64,000 bases of DNA from Pyrenophora tritici-repentis (Eukaryota; Ascomycota; Dothideomycetes; Pleosporales; Pleosporaceae): assembly GCF_003171515.1 (NCBI RefSeq), contig NC_089390.1, positions 2,790,001-2,854,000 on the forward strand, given 5' to 3'. Both the position numbers and the translations under genes were made by a program. Of the stretch, positions 25,201 through 37,100 are shown in pieces. Positions within the stretch are counted from its first letter, which is position 1; each line of letters starts with the position of its first letter. The notes beneath the pieces were generated by a model. That model had not been told where the DNA came from. It did not search any database and saw only the letters and a program-made list of their open reading frames with translations.

Positions 25201-27577
25201 CGAGAAAGGGATCGCTGGGTGCCCGCGCATGACCGTTGAGGTATTCATCGGATTTCCCGTCACCCTTGTCGAGTTCGTAAAGCAAATTGTCTAATTTGGC
25301 GATGCTACGTTGCCTTTCAACGACATGCTTGAGTCGCTCAATCTCGCGACTCATGATCTCAGTCTCCTGCTCGTTCTCGGCTAGGCGCTCTTCCAAGGTG
25401 GAAATGTACTCCTCGCTGCTCGTCTCGTTCTCACGAGCTTTTTGTAGCTTCTCCCGCAGCTCAGAGATGACGGTGTCATTCTTCTCAATGCCATTAGCCG
25501 AATTGTCGATCTGGCGTTCGAGTGACTGGACGTATTCTTCATTGTTTGCGTCCCGCTCCATTGCTTTCTGAATGCGTGCTTGCAGGTGGTGGTTCTGGCT
25601 TTCGAGAATTGCGATACGCGTCTCTTTCTCCAGGAGATCGCTCTCATGCGTTGATAGGGTTGAGCGGGTATTAGAGAGGGACGACTCTAGCGTTTGGATC
25701 GTCTTCTCGTATTCCAGCACTACAGACTCGACAGCTTCGGCGAACGAATTGGAACGCTTCAATCGCTCAAGCGCAGAATCGCCAATGGCATCCTTGAGCA
25801 TGGGCGTCTCCGTCTCGTTGTTGTCGCGTGCCTTTGTGATCTCGGAGATAAGCTTAGCGTGACGGGCGCTAAGAGCATTGTAGTTTTCCTGAACATCGAG
25901 CAATTGGTTCTGAAGCTCGGCTTCGCGCTCGTCCTGCCGCTCGCCCCGATCTTGAGAACTGCCCTTCTTGCGATCCGTACGCTCGGATAACCGTATCTGG
26001 TCCCGGAGAAACTGGACTTCGGCCCGCAACCGGTCGATGGCGGCCTGTTTATCGCTGTCGTCATGGACCTGTTGAATCTGTGGCTTGACCTGGATAGCGC
26101 GTGCTCGCTGTGCATATTGCACTGTATTCAAGGTTTCGCTAAGATGAAACTCTGCAGGATTAACGCAAGCAATCATGTAGGTGATGGCGTTGCCGCCAAG
26201 CGAGTCTTGCAGAAGACGCGTGAGCCGAGAATCGCGGTATGAGACATAGCCGCCGTGCGAGCGTGCTGACAGCTGCGAAATGACTTTACCCAAACTTGCA
26301 AGTCCGGCATTGATTGAAATTCCTTCTCTGGCACGCTCGCCCTGGGCCCCGGTGTTCTTCAACCGCTCACTTCCTGCTAGATCCACGAAATGGAGCTTGC
26401 TGTCGACCGTGACCCAGCTTTCGCTTGATCCTGACATCATTTCGATGGGGACCGAGCGGCGCTTCTCACGTGTAGTGGTAAGGGGGGCTGGGGATGACTT
26501 CTTTTGAACTAAGTTCAGACTAAAGACGGCGTGAGAGCGGGACGATTTGGCGTTAACAGCGGTTGCATCAGTCTGTCGGATTGCGGAGCCGAAGTTGAGA
26601 GCGCCAAGCATGTCGTCGACAGAGTTGATGGGTATCTGAGTCAGTCCAGTGAGGAGAATGCGGCCATCACGATCTTCGCGAATGTTCACTTGTGGTCGCT
26701 CGACAGCGGCAATGTGTTCAGGGAGCAGAAGGTCGCGAAGTTGCTCGTTGTAGATCTACCTTGGTTAGCACATGGCGTAGCTATAGAGTGCATATATCTT
26801 ACCTCGACGTAAGTCGCCTTGAGCTGCCAATTCCTGTTCGCCGGCGATGAGGACTTGGCCGAGGCATTGTGCATTCCCGACAATCGGCTTGGAGCACGAA
26901 TGCCTGATGATGGGGTGCGGCTGTGGCAGCCCTCGAGTTTCTCAAAAAGTAACGCCGCAGCACGGGGGATGATGCCTGGTCCTGGAGTCAGCACGTACTC
27001 TTGACAGGCCTGTTTTCTTCTTCAACTTACCCATGACATCGGCATCCGCTTGGTCCCGGGGACCGGTGGTGCCCATTGTGTATGACTTTCCAGCGCCCGA
27101 CTGGCCGTAGGCGAGAATAGAGACATTGTAGCCCTGTACAAACGAGTTGACGCTGTCCGAGACATATTCGAAGACGCCTTCCTGCTCAATGTCCTCGCCA
27201 AAGACTCGGTCGAAGACGAAGACCTTCTTGCCGCCAGGTGCGTCTACAGTGAGGCTCGAGGGTGAAGTAACGTGACAGAGGGCATTGCGAAAGCGCTGGG
27301 GGATGAGCTCGTAGCCAGGTTCGCCGTGTTGGAGTGGAGGCCGTACGCGCACAGCTGAAGTAGTCTTGTTAGAACGGGGTCATGTACAGGGGAGGCACGT
27401 AGGAGACGTAGGGCACCTACCAACTTTGACTGCGGTTCTACTGTCGTCGTCTGAGGCTCTGCTTCCACTGGGCTTGCTGCTCATGCTCATGCGACTGGAA
27501 CTGCGGTTTGGCCGGATCATTGCGCTCATGGGACGTGGGACTCCATTTGCGGGCGAGCCTGGTGGTGAGGTGGCCAT
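22223..27577 (-). CDS. kinesin with long coiled-coil tail (kinesin-4-like)
   Basis: Five exons (27577-27421, 27354-27031, 26975-26803, 26755-22859, 22810-22223) join in frame to 1,712 residues. After a Ser/Arg-rich N terminus of about 50 residues comes a complete N-terminal motor domain. It starts at AVRVRPPLQ and has the P-loop GQSGAGKSYT, ATYVEIYNEQLRDLL, switch I NAKSSRSHAVF and switch II VDLAGSERLKNT. The neck is at ALTNTVQ-like LNTVQYAQRARAI. The remaining 1,250 residues are almost entirely heptad-type, Glu/Leu/Ser-rich coiled coil, with a Pro-rich linker near the C-terminal exon. Kinesins are ATP-driven microtubule motors; an N-terminal motor implies plus-end-directed movement. The GYN-xx-LAYGQ wording and long tail fit kinesin-4/chromokinesin types, but the subfamily call is inference from memory. 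Three of the four introns fall inside the motor-encoding part. Confidence 0.9.
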
Positions 27578-30500
27578 GGGGTGCGCCTACGGCAGCGCCG
27601 TTATATCGCGTGGGTTGGTGCGCCGCCCGGTGGTGTGGGATAGGAGATTTTATGTGCTTTTGGATGGGGTTGCACAGGTAGCGGGTGCAAAAGTGGTTGC
27701 AAAGGCCCCGGTCGGCATTCGCGTGGTGCTGCGGCAGCAAGTGATGTGTTTAGGGTAGAGGCAAGGCAGAGACAGGGCCTTGAAGCACAAGTCGAGAGAC
27801 TGGGCGATAATAATGGAAATTATTCTGCTTGTGAAGGCAGCGGGAAAGTAACTAGCCGGATTTCCAGCGGATTACCAAGGCGACAAATGCCCCCTTAGCG
27901 TGAGATATTCCAGGGGCCGCCTTTCACCTCAGAGCTGCGCGCCCCCAGCCATGCGAGCGCGCGCGGACCCTGGCCTCGGTCTGAATTCCGTGCTGTGCTT
28001 GCTGCTTGGCCCACTCCAGCCCGCCCGCGCCTTGGAGAAGTGAGGACGCGATGCAGGTGCCAGCGACCACCCGGACGCGCCTTCCCACCTGCATGGGGCG
28101 TCAGCGCGCGCCTTCCCTCTTGCATCTCCATCTGAGCCCGTCATTGCCCTTCTTGCCCTTTTGGCTTTCACCTGCCCCGGCACCCGGCCCCGGTCACGGT
28201 CACGGCCACCTCACCTCGCTCACCTCACCGAATTTTACATTCACCCTCACCCACTCATAGCCTGCGCGTCCAACAGCCGCCCGCTATCCCCTTTTCTTGC
28301 AATCTTGCAATTCCCGCTTTGCTTACCCCAATACCGCTACCAAAGTTATCTACCTGGCTAACCCTCACCACGGGCACAATGGTCGAGATAACTACCCCCC
28401 AAACTTTGTTTTGGCGGCGATTGCCCCTGCTGCGAGTCCTCTAGCCGCGACCGGTTCCTAGTGCTGCCTCACACTAGCGATCGGCCGTCGTTCCTGCCAT
28501 TCCTTCTCCTTACTCCAACTCTAGCCCGAACAAGCTGACAGACGTCCTGTCATGTCACCGGCGAGCTCGAGCATAGCACGCGCAATACCTTTCATGCATC
28601 GGCAGCCCGTTCCCGACCAGCTGTCCACACGCAGCCCTGTTGGCCGCTGATCGCATCAGCCTCCGCTGCCACCTCGGCCGTCAGGATAACTGCTACCAAA
28701 GCCCAAGCGTACGCGGGTGCTTTGCCAGTCTTTGACTGTCGAATTTGCGACGCTTGTAGAATACGAAGTAACCAGTGGTGCGTTTCACCAAATGTCAATC
28801 AATCTTGGCCCGGCTTGCAGGCGAGCTACCCGCTCCCTCGCCTGTCAGCTTTCCATCCTTCGCCTTGGCTGCGCCCAGGAAGATGCAACAGCAGCCTGTA
28901 GACGGTAGAAACATCATCATACACGACTAAAAGAGGGGCATCGACTGCAAGGCTGCCCTCAGTGCCGAACCCCTTGACCCCCACTAAGCCCTGCGCCGCT
29001 TCTGCACCAACCCTCTGCGAACGCCTGTGGCTTTGGCCCTGTGGTCCCAACGTCACCCCTTTCGCCTGACAATGACTCTCTACCCTTATAACATTACCAT
29101 TGTGCCGTATACCGCATCGCCTATTATATGTTGTACTTACGGAAGAGACCAAGTGAAGCATTTACGGCCGTTGTATGGTCCATTTCCGCTATCCGACCCC
29201 CGCCGGTGCACTGTGACGCATCCTTCTAGATAGACGCAGATACACTATGACCTCTATAGGCAGTCGCCTCTTACCGCCGCCACTCGTCATCCGCTTCTCT
29301 ACCACAACCTCTCACCGCGTCACGCGTATGCAGGAACCATGCGAAAAACACTGGTAGCGAATCCTACTCGAGGCTATTTGGGCGTGGCCACGTGTAGTCT
29401 GCCCCAAGTTTGACGTCTAGACTGCATGCACCCACTGCGTATTGGTTGTACCTTCCCATCTCACATTACCCAACGTCGTCGCAACTTCCCTGTCGGCCGA
29501 CAGACCAAACACGCAGTACCGAACCTCTTCCACTATAGCTGAGTTTTTGTTCACGTTTTGTATCCCTTGAACCCAGCGCCGCCTGCTTCCCCGTCTGGGC
29601 ATTTTCGATATCAATACACTAGTCTACAGTAGTCCGTATGACATGCAGACACAGATAAGTAAAACAAATACGCCGCCTTGTTATAACGGCACATGCCAGA
29701 GTATGCGACCCTCTCGGGTTCGGATTTTAGGACTTCAGGATTCCACAATCTCAAACCTGCCTCGCCTTAGGCTTAGTCCCTCATTGGTGAAGGACCACTA
29801 TAGTAGTTCGTGATTGTGGGTCGGTTCGCATAAGTGCCAACGGCTACCCTCAGTGTAATAACAGTCGGCATTATAGGCCTTGACTTCCGTGCCTGCGGGC
29901 CGAAATGCACCGATGCACGACATTTCCTGTTTCTTCCCTCATTGCAAAGTTTCCAAGCCCGCATCGTCGATGCAATATCTCGGAGTATTGAAAGCGACAT
30001 GTATTTTTCAGCACACGCCTTGCGGTATATACCTTAGTGAGCAGAATGTCCTCGCAAACTCGGCAAGACACAGCATCACGTGTCTATGAATCTTCGTCAT
30101 CTTCGCCCTAGTCCCGACAAGGCAAGCGGGGTTCCACTCTGGCCGCAAAGTCCACCAATACAGTACACTGAGCATGAGATTTGGCTACATATCAGACCTG
30201 GCCCACAATCGTCTCAGAATCGGCAAAGCTAAAGGCTGGAGCATCTCAATTTACCCTTGTGAGCAACGCACGACATGTGCGATCCAGACCAGCAAGCAAT
30301 CTACGTTCTGCTCGCCCTGCGGATGCCACTGTTACAATGCGGGGTAATGCCGTCGGGCTAGTTGTGCATCGTGTCTCTCACCACCACAATGAAGCAACCG
30401 CTTTTTCACATCGAGTTCGTGGATACATCCGCTGCCCAAGTAGCCCCACGTCAAACCTTATTTCGACATGCATCGGCTGTCCGAGTCAAGGTGGCTTCCT

Positions 30501-32038
30501 TTCTTCCAAGGCTGGCTACCTATGATATGCGATAACCACCAGGTTCTGACAAGCTTCGCAACTGCCGCGTAGTGTACCGTCAACCTCGGAGTTACTTCAA
30601 TATCATGACAACATGATTGAGATGGAATACTGGGTGGGCCGTCGTCCGACTGCGCTAGCTGTCGATGTGGTTGGTGAAGTTAACACCTAGTCCGAGTCAA
30701 GTCCAGTACCAGTAGACCACCGGCTCACGCCTTCCGTATCACGACTACGTGCGACATGCACCATACACTACACATCTAAGTGTCAGATTCCCAAAACTTG
30801 GACACTCTTGAGGGAACTGTTGAATTGTACGCGTCTTCTTGTCATGCGGGGCCCGGCTTGACCTGCCCCAGATAACGATAACGCGGGTCTGTTTCCCGAC
30901 GCTATCCCAAACGTTAACGGTGATACCGTTGGACTCTCAACATTCAACCTCCTATGCAGCTAATCAAACCTCTAACAGTAGTCTCATCGAATGTACCAGC
31001 GAAGCTCCTCACCAAAATATTACACGTATGCCTTTGCCAAATAGCCCACGGTGATTTCCGCTTGTGCGTCACTTTACTCGTGGACAAAACATGACCCGCA
31101 CGGTAAGCTTTGTCCGATCGATACGAGTTATCCATGTATTGTGCTGCTTACGATATTGGATCATCACGAGTACGAGACTTACATGGCGATCCAATGGATA
31201 GATTGGTCAGCTACGCTATGCGGCTTATTTCGGTCTACCCACGAGACGAAACTTTAATTTTGATACAAAGTGTCACGTACACTTTAACTCAGGTCAACTA
31301 CTTACTCATTTACACGCCAATACAAGTCTACCAAACTTCTCACACCACGTATGCACTATTCGCAAGTTTAATGCACGACCACCACAACACCCGTCGTTCA
31401 ACCTTCCCTCTCCATCTCACAAGAACGTAAGAAATCCTGTTTACCAAAATTATCCTGAGCGATCTACGTGCCACATGTCTACTTTCCCCACCAGCAATCT
31501 TCATGTGCACCTTGCAGCCAAACACCCTCTTATGACCACCACATCTCTTCCCCACAAAATCCTTGCAAATCCCTCCCTTGCTCAAAACGGGTGTAGTTTG
31601 CAGATACGTTCTGCAAAAAAAGATTCGAGTCATGCAGTTGCATACTCCACGACGTATGTACTTGCATACCTTAGCTTCCCTTTGGCTGCACCTGCAATCA
31701 CACACCAACAAAACGTTCCTGGACAAGGCACAGTAGTTCGCGGCTGGGCAACGGGTTTTTTCGTCTTTAGTAAAAGATTGTCGGTGGGCTGCAGAATGGG
31801 AAAAAGGGTTGGCTTCGTTGGGCGGGATTGCGTCAAGTGGAGGTTAGGCGCGCTGCTGCTGCCGCGGCTGGATGCGCGAAGGAATCGCTTTGCGGAGCCA
31901 CGTGGGAAGATTGTATCCGTGATGTGTAGATTAGAGGGAGAAGGGAGAAGGAGATGCGAGGGTGGCGTTGGATGTTGTGGTGGCGTGTTTGGGTGGATAG
32001 CGGTGTTGGTGGGGAGGATGTGCAGATACGATTGCAAT
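27578..32038. other. long intergenic region left of the retrotransposon
   Basis: The first few hundred bases are the kinesin promoter. Between 28.1 and 28.4 kb the plus strand is CT-rich and reads like a fungal 5' leader ending at an ATG (28380), but that frame closes after 21 codons. No other coding region with recognisable features was found. From about 29 kb on the sequence is more AT-rich, and many short frames translate to random-looking peptides. Confidence 0.5.
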
Positions 32039-32043
32039 GTTAG
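32039..32043. repeat. target-site duplication of the copia element, left copy
   Basis: GTTAG directly precedes the 5' LTR and is repeated exactly after the 3' LTR at 38545-38549. A 5-bp duplication is normal for Ty1/copia integrases. Confidence 0.95.
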
Positions 32044-32231
32044 TGTCGAATCGTGAGTATCGGTAGAGACGTCGGCTGCTTGACACTTCGGCCCGACTTC
32101 GGCCCACCTTGCGCAGAGCTTAGGTGTACCTTCGTAGCAGCTATGTTCGTAGAAGATCAATACCAATACCAGTCACCAGAAGAACCTCGTTGTTGTTATT
32201 CACCCGTACGATCGTACAAGGCCTACCAACA
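32044..32231 (+). repeat. 5' LTR of the copia element
   Basis: This 188-bp repeat starts TGTCGAATCG and ends CTACCAACA. It matches 38357-38544 base for base as far as I can read. It should carry the promoter and the R/U5 signals. Confidence 0.95.
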
Positions 32232-32479
32232 CTGATCAGTGATTGCATGGCAGTCACAGACAGTTAGGTTAGAAGAGACAGATCCTATAACCCCGCGCGT
32301 TCCCTAGATCGCCTATATCAGCGGCGGAGTTATCTGTGCTAAGTTCACTGTTAGCTGTATCAGGCGTCTCATCCGGCTTGAGACCGACCGTTCCAGCCGT
32401 ATCAGAGCGTTCCCAGACGCAGTCCATACACGCACCGACCCCCACTTGGTCGCGCCATTGACCCGTGTACAACCCACGA

Positions 32480-32587
32480 CTACCGACGAGTCCCTGGCGA
32501 ACGCAGCCAGCAAGGCACACGTCAACAATCTACGACAACCGACGTATCCCTGGCGAACGCAGCCAGCACGGCACGCGTCAACAACAA
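32480..32587 (+). repeat. direct repeat in the retrotransposon leader
   Basis: Two imperfect copies with a period of 56 bp share the core CCCTGGCGAACGCAGCCAGC, starting at 32492 and 32548. They end just before the gag ATG at 32588. Such leader repeats may belong to packaging or dimerisation signals; this is a guess. Confidence 0.75.
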
Positions 32588-33583
32588 ATGGCGAGCGAAA
32601 CAGCAAGCAGTAATGGAGGCTGTACACTCACACGAGAGGAGTTGCTAGGGACCACAAACCTAAAGGCAAGAGAGTGGCGTCACATTGATCCAAAGATCTG
32701 GGACGATGAGATCGAAGCCCCAGACGACGAGGTAGACGGAACTGCAGCAACAACGTACATTGCGCGTGCGATCGCAGACTACACAGACCGGCCAACAGCA
32801 GACGCAGAGCTCTTTGGTGAGTTCTGTCAGGACTTTGAAGGCTGGACTGAAGCTATGTTTATGCGCGCGCATGCAACGTATACTAAGGAACTAAAGCGGA
32901 TCCTCCGCTTTAAGGGCGTGTACACTGGCCGTGTTAACATGCCGCCAAGCGAAGCTGTGGCCAAGCTACTGCACAAGGAGGATTGTCCGAAGTGGCCGGA
33001 CGATCAGTTCCAATCTACTGCCTTCGACGAGCGGTCAGCGGCGTATATGCTGCAACAGCGGAGGCTACTAGGACGACACACTACGGGATCGGTACAACCT
33101 ACAAACGTAGGGACAGCGAGTCGAGCGCAGAGCCAAACCTCTGCAAGGGCAAGAGACCAAGACGCAGAGGATCAACAAACCGATGTCCAAGACGAGACCC
33201 GCACCCGTACCCAGGTCAGCCAACAACTAGCAGATCCGCTTGTAGAGACAATTGAACAGACACCACAGGCAGACGGGCGACACCAGGCGGACCAGCGACA
33301 GCAAAGTCATCAACCTCGCTTAACGTACAACAACTTTGACAGATTCCGCGAATACACGCCAGCATACCCACAACGCCCAAAGGGACCGAGCGTCCCTCCA
33401 ATTATACCTTCAGGGGATACAGACCCATACAAGGCAGTTCCCCCAATCGAGTTTAATAATGGGAAACTAGATCCGAAGACAATCAATGTCTTTACAAAGA
33501 TGTGGGATCGTGAGAAGAAATACACAGGGAAGCCGTACGACCTCCTAGACGACAAATTGAAGATCTTCTACAGCATCTGCTAG
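32588..33583 (+). pseudogene. copia gag, N-terminal part, truncated by the SINE
   Basis: From the first ATG (32588) the frame encodes 331 residues and stops at a TAG (33581-33583) formed by the junction with the SINE. The product is hydrophilic and rich in Gln, Thr and Asp, with a helical segment around AYMLQQRR, as in fungal copia Gag N termini. Its last native residues (FYSIC) lie in the target duplication. The frame resumes after the SINE at 34155 without any shift. The intact form was thus one continuous gag-pol frame of about 1,709 codons. As it stands, translation would give only this partial Gag. Confidence 0.9.
33568..33582. repeat. target-site duplication of the SINE, left copy
   Basis: CTACAGCATCTGCTA here is repeated at 34140-34154. 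The exact length is 12-15 bp, because the left end merges with the TAC tail of the SINE on the right-hand side. Confidence 0.92.
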
Positions 33584-33589
33584 GGGGGA

Positions 33590-33600
33590 TGGCGCAGTGG
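33590..33600 (+). promoter_or_regulatory. RNA polymerase III A box of the SINE
   Basis: TGGCGCAGTGG matches the A-box consensus TRGCNNAGYNGG closely and lies eight bases into the element. Confidence 0.85.
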
Positions 33601-33644
33601 TAGTGCGCCTGGTTGCTTCTGCTAGCTTGCTCGCAGAGGTTGAA

Positions 33645-33655
33645 GGTTCGAATCC
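33645..33655 (+). promoter_or_regulatory. RNA polymerase III B box of the SINE
   Basis: GGTTCGAATCC is a perfect B box (GGTTCRANNCC) within a five-base-pair T-arm. Confidence 0.9.
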
Positions 33656-34119
33656 TTCTCCCCTCACCGCTATAATAATTCTATTATTCTAGCTTTACCA
33701 AAAAACATCGAACGGCTCCTTTCGAAACCTGGAAAGTTTTTCACCAATACCCCGCACGCTTAACGCTAGCCGCCGCCGTACAACCGAGCCACAAAGTACC
33801 GCCGAGACGAAAATATGCCGCAACTGCCGCTATATACAACAAACGTTCAAGGTCCCATGACTTTTTCCCCTACGAGGTTTTTTTCAGTCTTAGGAGCACG
33901 GGGTTATTATAGCAAAGGGATTGGTCACAAAGGTGGAGATAAACGGGTGTCTATTACAAGGTCTCTCTCTCTTTCCTGTATAGAAGCAAAAAACCCAAAC
34001 CCCCATAGTCAAACTCGACCAAAGAAACGAAATCCTACGGGTATAGAGGGAAAAAACTAGTCAAACGGCCCTAGGCCACCGTCCTACATAGTCTCTGACT
34101 GAAAAAGGACGTTAATGGA

Positions 34120-34143
34120 TACTACTACTACTACTACTACTAC
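34120..34143 (+). repeat. (TAC)8 tail of the SINE
   Basis: Eight TAC units end the SINE and run into the right target duplication, so the last unit may belong to either. Simple-repeat tails are where LINE-encoded enzymes prime reverse transcription. Confidence 0.9.
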
Positions 34144-34154
34144 AGCATCTGCTA
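34140..34154. repeat. target-site duplication of the SINE, right copy
   Basis: CTACAGCATCTGCTA, identical to 33568-33582. The copia reading frame resumes immediately after it. Confidence 0.92.
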
Positions 34155-37100
34155 TCACGCAGACATCCAGCCAGACCAATTCCATGCAGTCTTTCCACGG
34201 ATCCTGGAAGGCCGTGCGCAAGACTACTACCTCCACTTCGTTGATCAGCGGACAGATACATTCTTGACTGTATACACGAAGCTTAAGAACCACTTCGACA
34301 CGGACGTCAACCACAGTCACTACTATGCAGACTGGACGACGACATCCTTTGCTAAAGTCCATAGGGAGAATCCTGACAAGACACTCCATGAGGTCCTTGA
34401 CATTATGCTAGACAAACTCCAGTTATGCCAGAGGGCGCTTGGGCAGCAGTATATGGGAGAATATGCGCTCCGGACCACAGTAATCACAGCATGTCGAGGC
34501 GTTAAAGAGTTCGCAATGGCGCTCTACAGGCCGTCTCTAGAATGCGAGGTCCTATTTGGAGATCTACGATCTTCGATTGAAAACTCACTCGCTATGACTA
34601 CCTCTGTCAACTTCACAGAGGTAGACCAAGGTAACCAGTACTACTTAGACCGCCGGTACAACAGCAATGGAAGAAACCGAGGTGGGTCCCGAGGCGGAAC
34701 TAGAGGCGCATTTCAAAAAGGCGAACAAAGCTTTGACAGTAGCCGTGGATTCAAGCCACGCTGGAAGAAGAAGTGCTTTGTCTGCCAGAAGGAAGGATGC
34801 TGGTCCACAAACCACACAGACGAAGAGCGCAAGACTGCCCGTGCGCAGTTCTTCTCTATGCTGTATTTTACAGGTGCGCCACCACCCAAGGACTTCTCAG
34901 TACACCTTGCAGAGTACGAAGGAATTGAGCACACCAGCCAGTATAACCAGAGAGGCTGGAAAGAGGAGGATGACTGCGAGGATGACGACAATGACGACGG
35001 CACTGGCGAACAACAATACTTTGAGCAGCAGTTCTTCAAGGAGCAATGCCTTGCAGACCAGGCGTTCTTGCATCACATTTCTGGCGACGACATATACGGT
35101 CGAGGCGCGCCGTCAGCACCAGCGTCGCAGTTTCTGCTCGAGGACCGCTATACACGATCTCTGTACCAAGGTATCCTCCCGGATACAGGCGCTGCCAACG
35201 TATCTACAGTTGGCAAAGAGCAGTATCTTGCACTCACACGAGAAGATCCAACAGTTAAGATAGACACATCTACAGCTGGGAAAGCATCTATCAAATTCGG
35301 AAAAGGCGAGGCTACAGCGTCTATTGGAACAGTGCAGGTCTCTACAGAGATTGGGAAGATCAACTTCGAAGTGCTCGAGGCGCCTACACCGTTCTTGCTG
35401 TGCCTTGCAGATATGGACCGCTTAAAAGTCTACTTCAATAACACTACAGATGAGCTTGTTCAGGACAAGATACGCATCCCTGTTCTACGCAAATGGGGAC
35501 ACCCATGGTTCCATCTCAACAAGAGAGAGAGAGCAACGGTGTTTCTCACTGAGACAGAGCTGAGACGGCTCCATCGCCGGTTTGGACACCCAGCTGTCAC
35601 GCGACTAGTTAAACTCTTAAAGGACGCTGGCCATAACGACTTTGAAGAGAGAACCCTAGAGGAGGTCACTAAATTCTGCCACCACTGCCAGCTCCACAGC
35701 TCCGCGCCGCGCCGATTCAAATTCACTCTGAAGGATGATCACCACTTCAACTATGAGATCCTGGTGGATGTGATGTATCTCAGCGGCAAGCCAGTATTAC
35801 ATGTGGTTGATTCTTCAACTGCTTTCCAAGGCGCAAAATTCCTCAGCGCTATCTCAGCTAAGGAGACATGGCAGGCACTGCGGATGCTATGGATCGACAC
35901 GTATCAAGGACCACCAGACATCATCACACATGATGCAGGCACCAACTTTGCAAGCGCAGAGTTCCGTGCTGAGGCAAAGATCATGGGAGTTACATGCAAG
36001 CAGGTGCCTACAGAGGCTCACTGGTCGGTGGGCAAGACTGAGAGATACCACGCACCACTTCGCCGAGCATGGGATATACTCCATGACGAGCTCCAAGACG
36101 ATATGTCTGATGAAGCGATCCTTCAAATGGCCGTGAAAGCTGTCAATGACACCGCTGGACCCGATGGTCTAGTCCCGACTCTACTAGTCTTTGGAGCATA
36201 CCCACGAATGACTACAGAGTCGCCGCCGGCACCTTCAATGGTTAGGCGCAGCGAGGCTATTCAAAAGGCGACGAAAGCCCTGCGCAAGCTTACTGCAGAG
36301 CGCCAAGTTGCAGACGCCTTGAACACCCGCAATGGACCAGCCACTGCAGACATGCTCGCGCTCCCACTCCAGAGTGAAGTCTTAGTATGGAGAGAGAGTG
36401 ATGGCTGGAATGGCCCGTACAAGATCGCCAGTATAGACGGCCACAACGTTACTGTCGATATGGTCAATGGTCCAACAACATTCAGATCTACTGTCGTCAA
36501 GCCATACTACAGACCGGACCATCTTTGGAGCGACCCCGATGCGCCACACGCGCTGAATGAGCCGCATGAGCCGGTAGCAGTACCACCGGCAGTGCAACCA
36601 CGCAAGAGAGGCCGCCCTCCAGGATCAAAGAACAAGCGGAAGGGGCACGCGTACATCACCAAGAAGGAGCAGGACGATCTTGAGCTAGCTATCAAGCTAC
36701 GTAACGATGGAGTTATCACAACACCAGGCGCACCCTTTGAAGCATCTGATGACCAAGAGATCAGCGACCTCGTAGGTCGTGGAGTCTTCAAGTTTGAGCA
36801 ATACGACGAGAGGCTACACAGCAAGATCCGGATCTTCAAGTCACGCCTGGTACGTGAGGTCAAGGGAAAGACAACCAAGCCCTATGAGAAATCCCGCCTG
36901 GTTATCCAAGGCTACCAGGACCACGGCAAAGAGGCTATCTTGACGCAATCTCCAACCATCCAGCGATGCAGCCAGCGCCTGATCATGTCGCTGGCGCCCG
37001 AGATGGTACAACGCGGAATGAACATAGAGCTCCGTGATATCACGCAGGCGTATCCCCAGGCGCAGACAACCCTGAAGAGGACGATACTCGCACATCTTCC

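Larger units (their letters stand above)
33583..34139 (+). mobile_element. tRNA-derived SINE nested in the copia element
   Basis: This 557-bp insertion has all marks of a SINE. Its head resembles a tRNA: a 5' GGGGGGA pairs with TCCCCTC, a D-arm GCGC..GCGC follows, and there is an A box TGGCGCAGTGG (33590-33600). A T-arm GAAGG..CCTTC contains the B box GGTTCGAATCC (33645-33655). The boxes are 44 bp apart, suitable for an internal RNA polymerase III promoter. A tRNA-unrelated body of about 450 bp follows, and the 3' end is (TAC)8. A 12-15 bp target duplication flanks it, as expected for LINE-driven insertion. It has no protein-coding capacity and would depend on a LINE, probably Tad1-like in a fungus. 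Known fungal SINEs such as Foxy and Mg-SINE are about 0.5 kb; I cannot tell whether this one belongs to a named family. Confidence 0.88.

Noticed and set aside
31475..32056. Plus-strand frame of 193 codons next to the 5' LTR
   Set aside because: It runs into the LTR, so its end is made by the insertion, and the translation has no recognisable features.
33583..33668. Functional tRNA gene
   Set aside because: A and B boxes are good, but there is no anticodon arm, and the sequence is the head of a longer element with target duplications and a simple-repeat tail.
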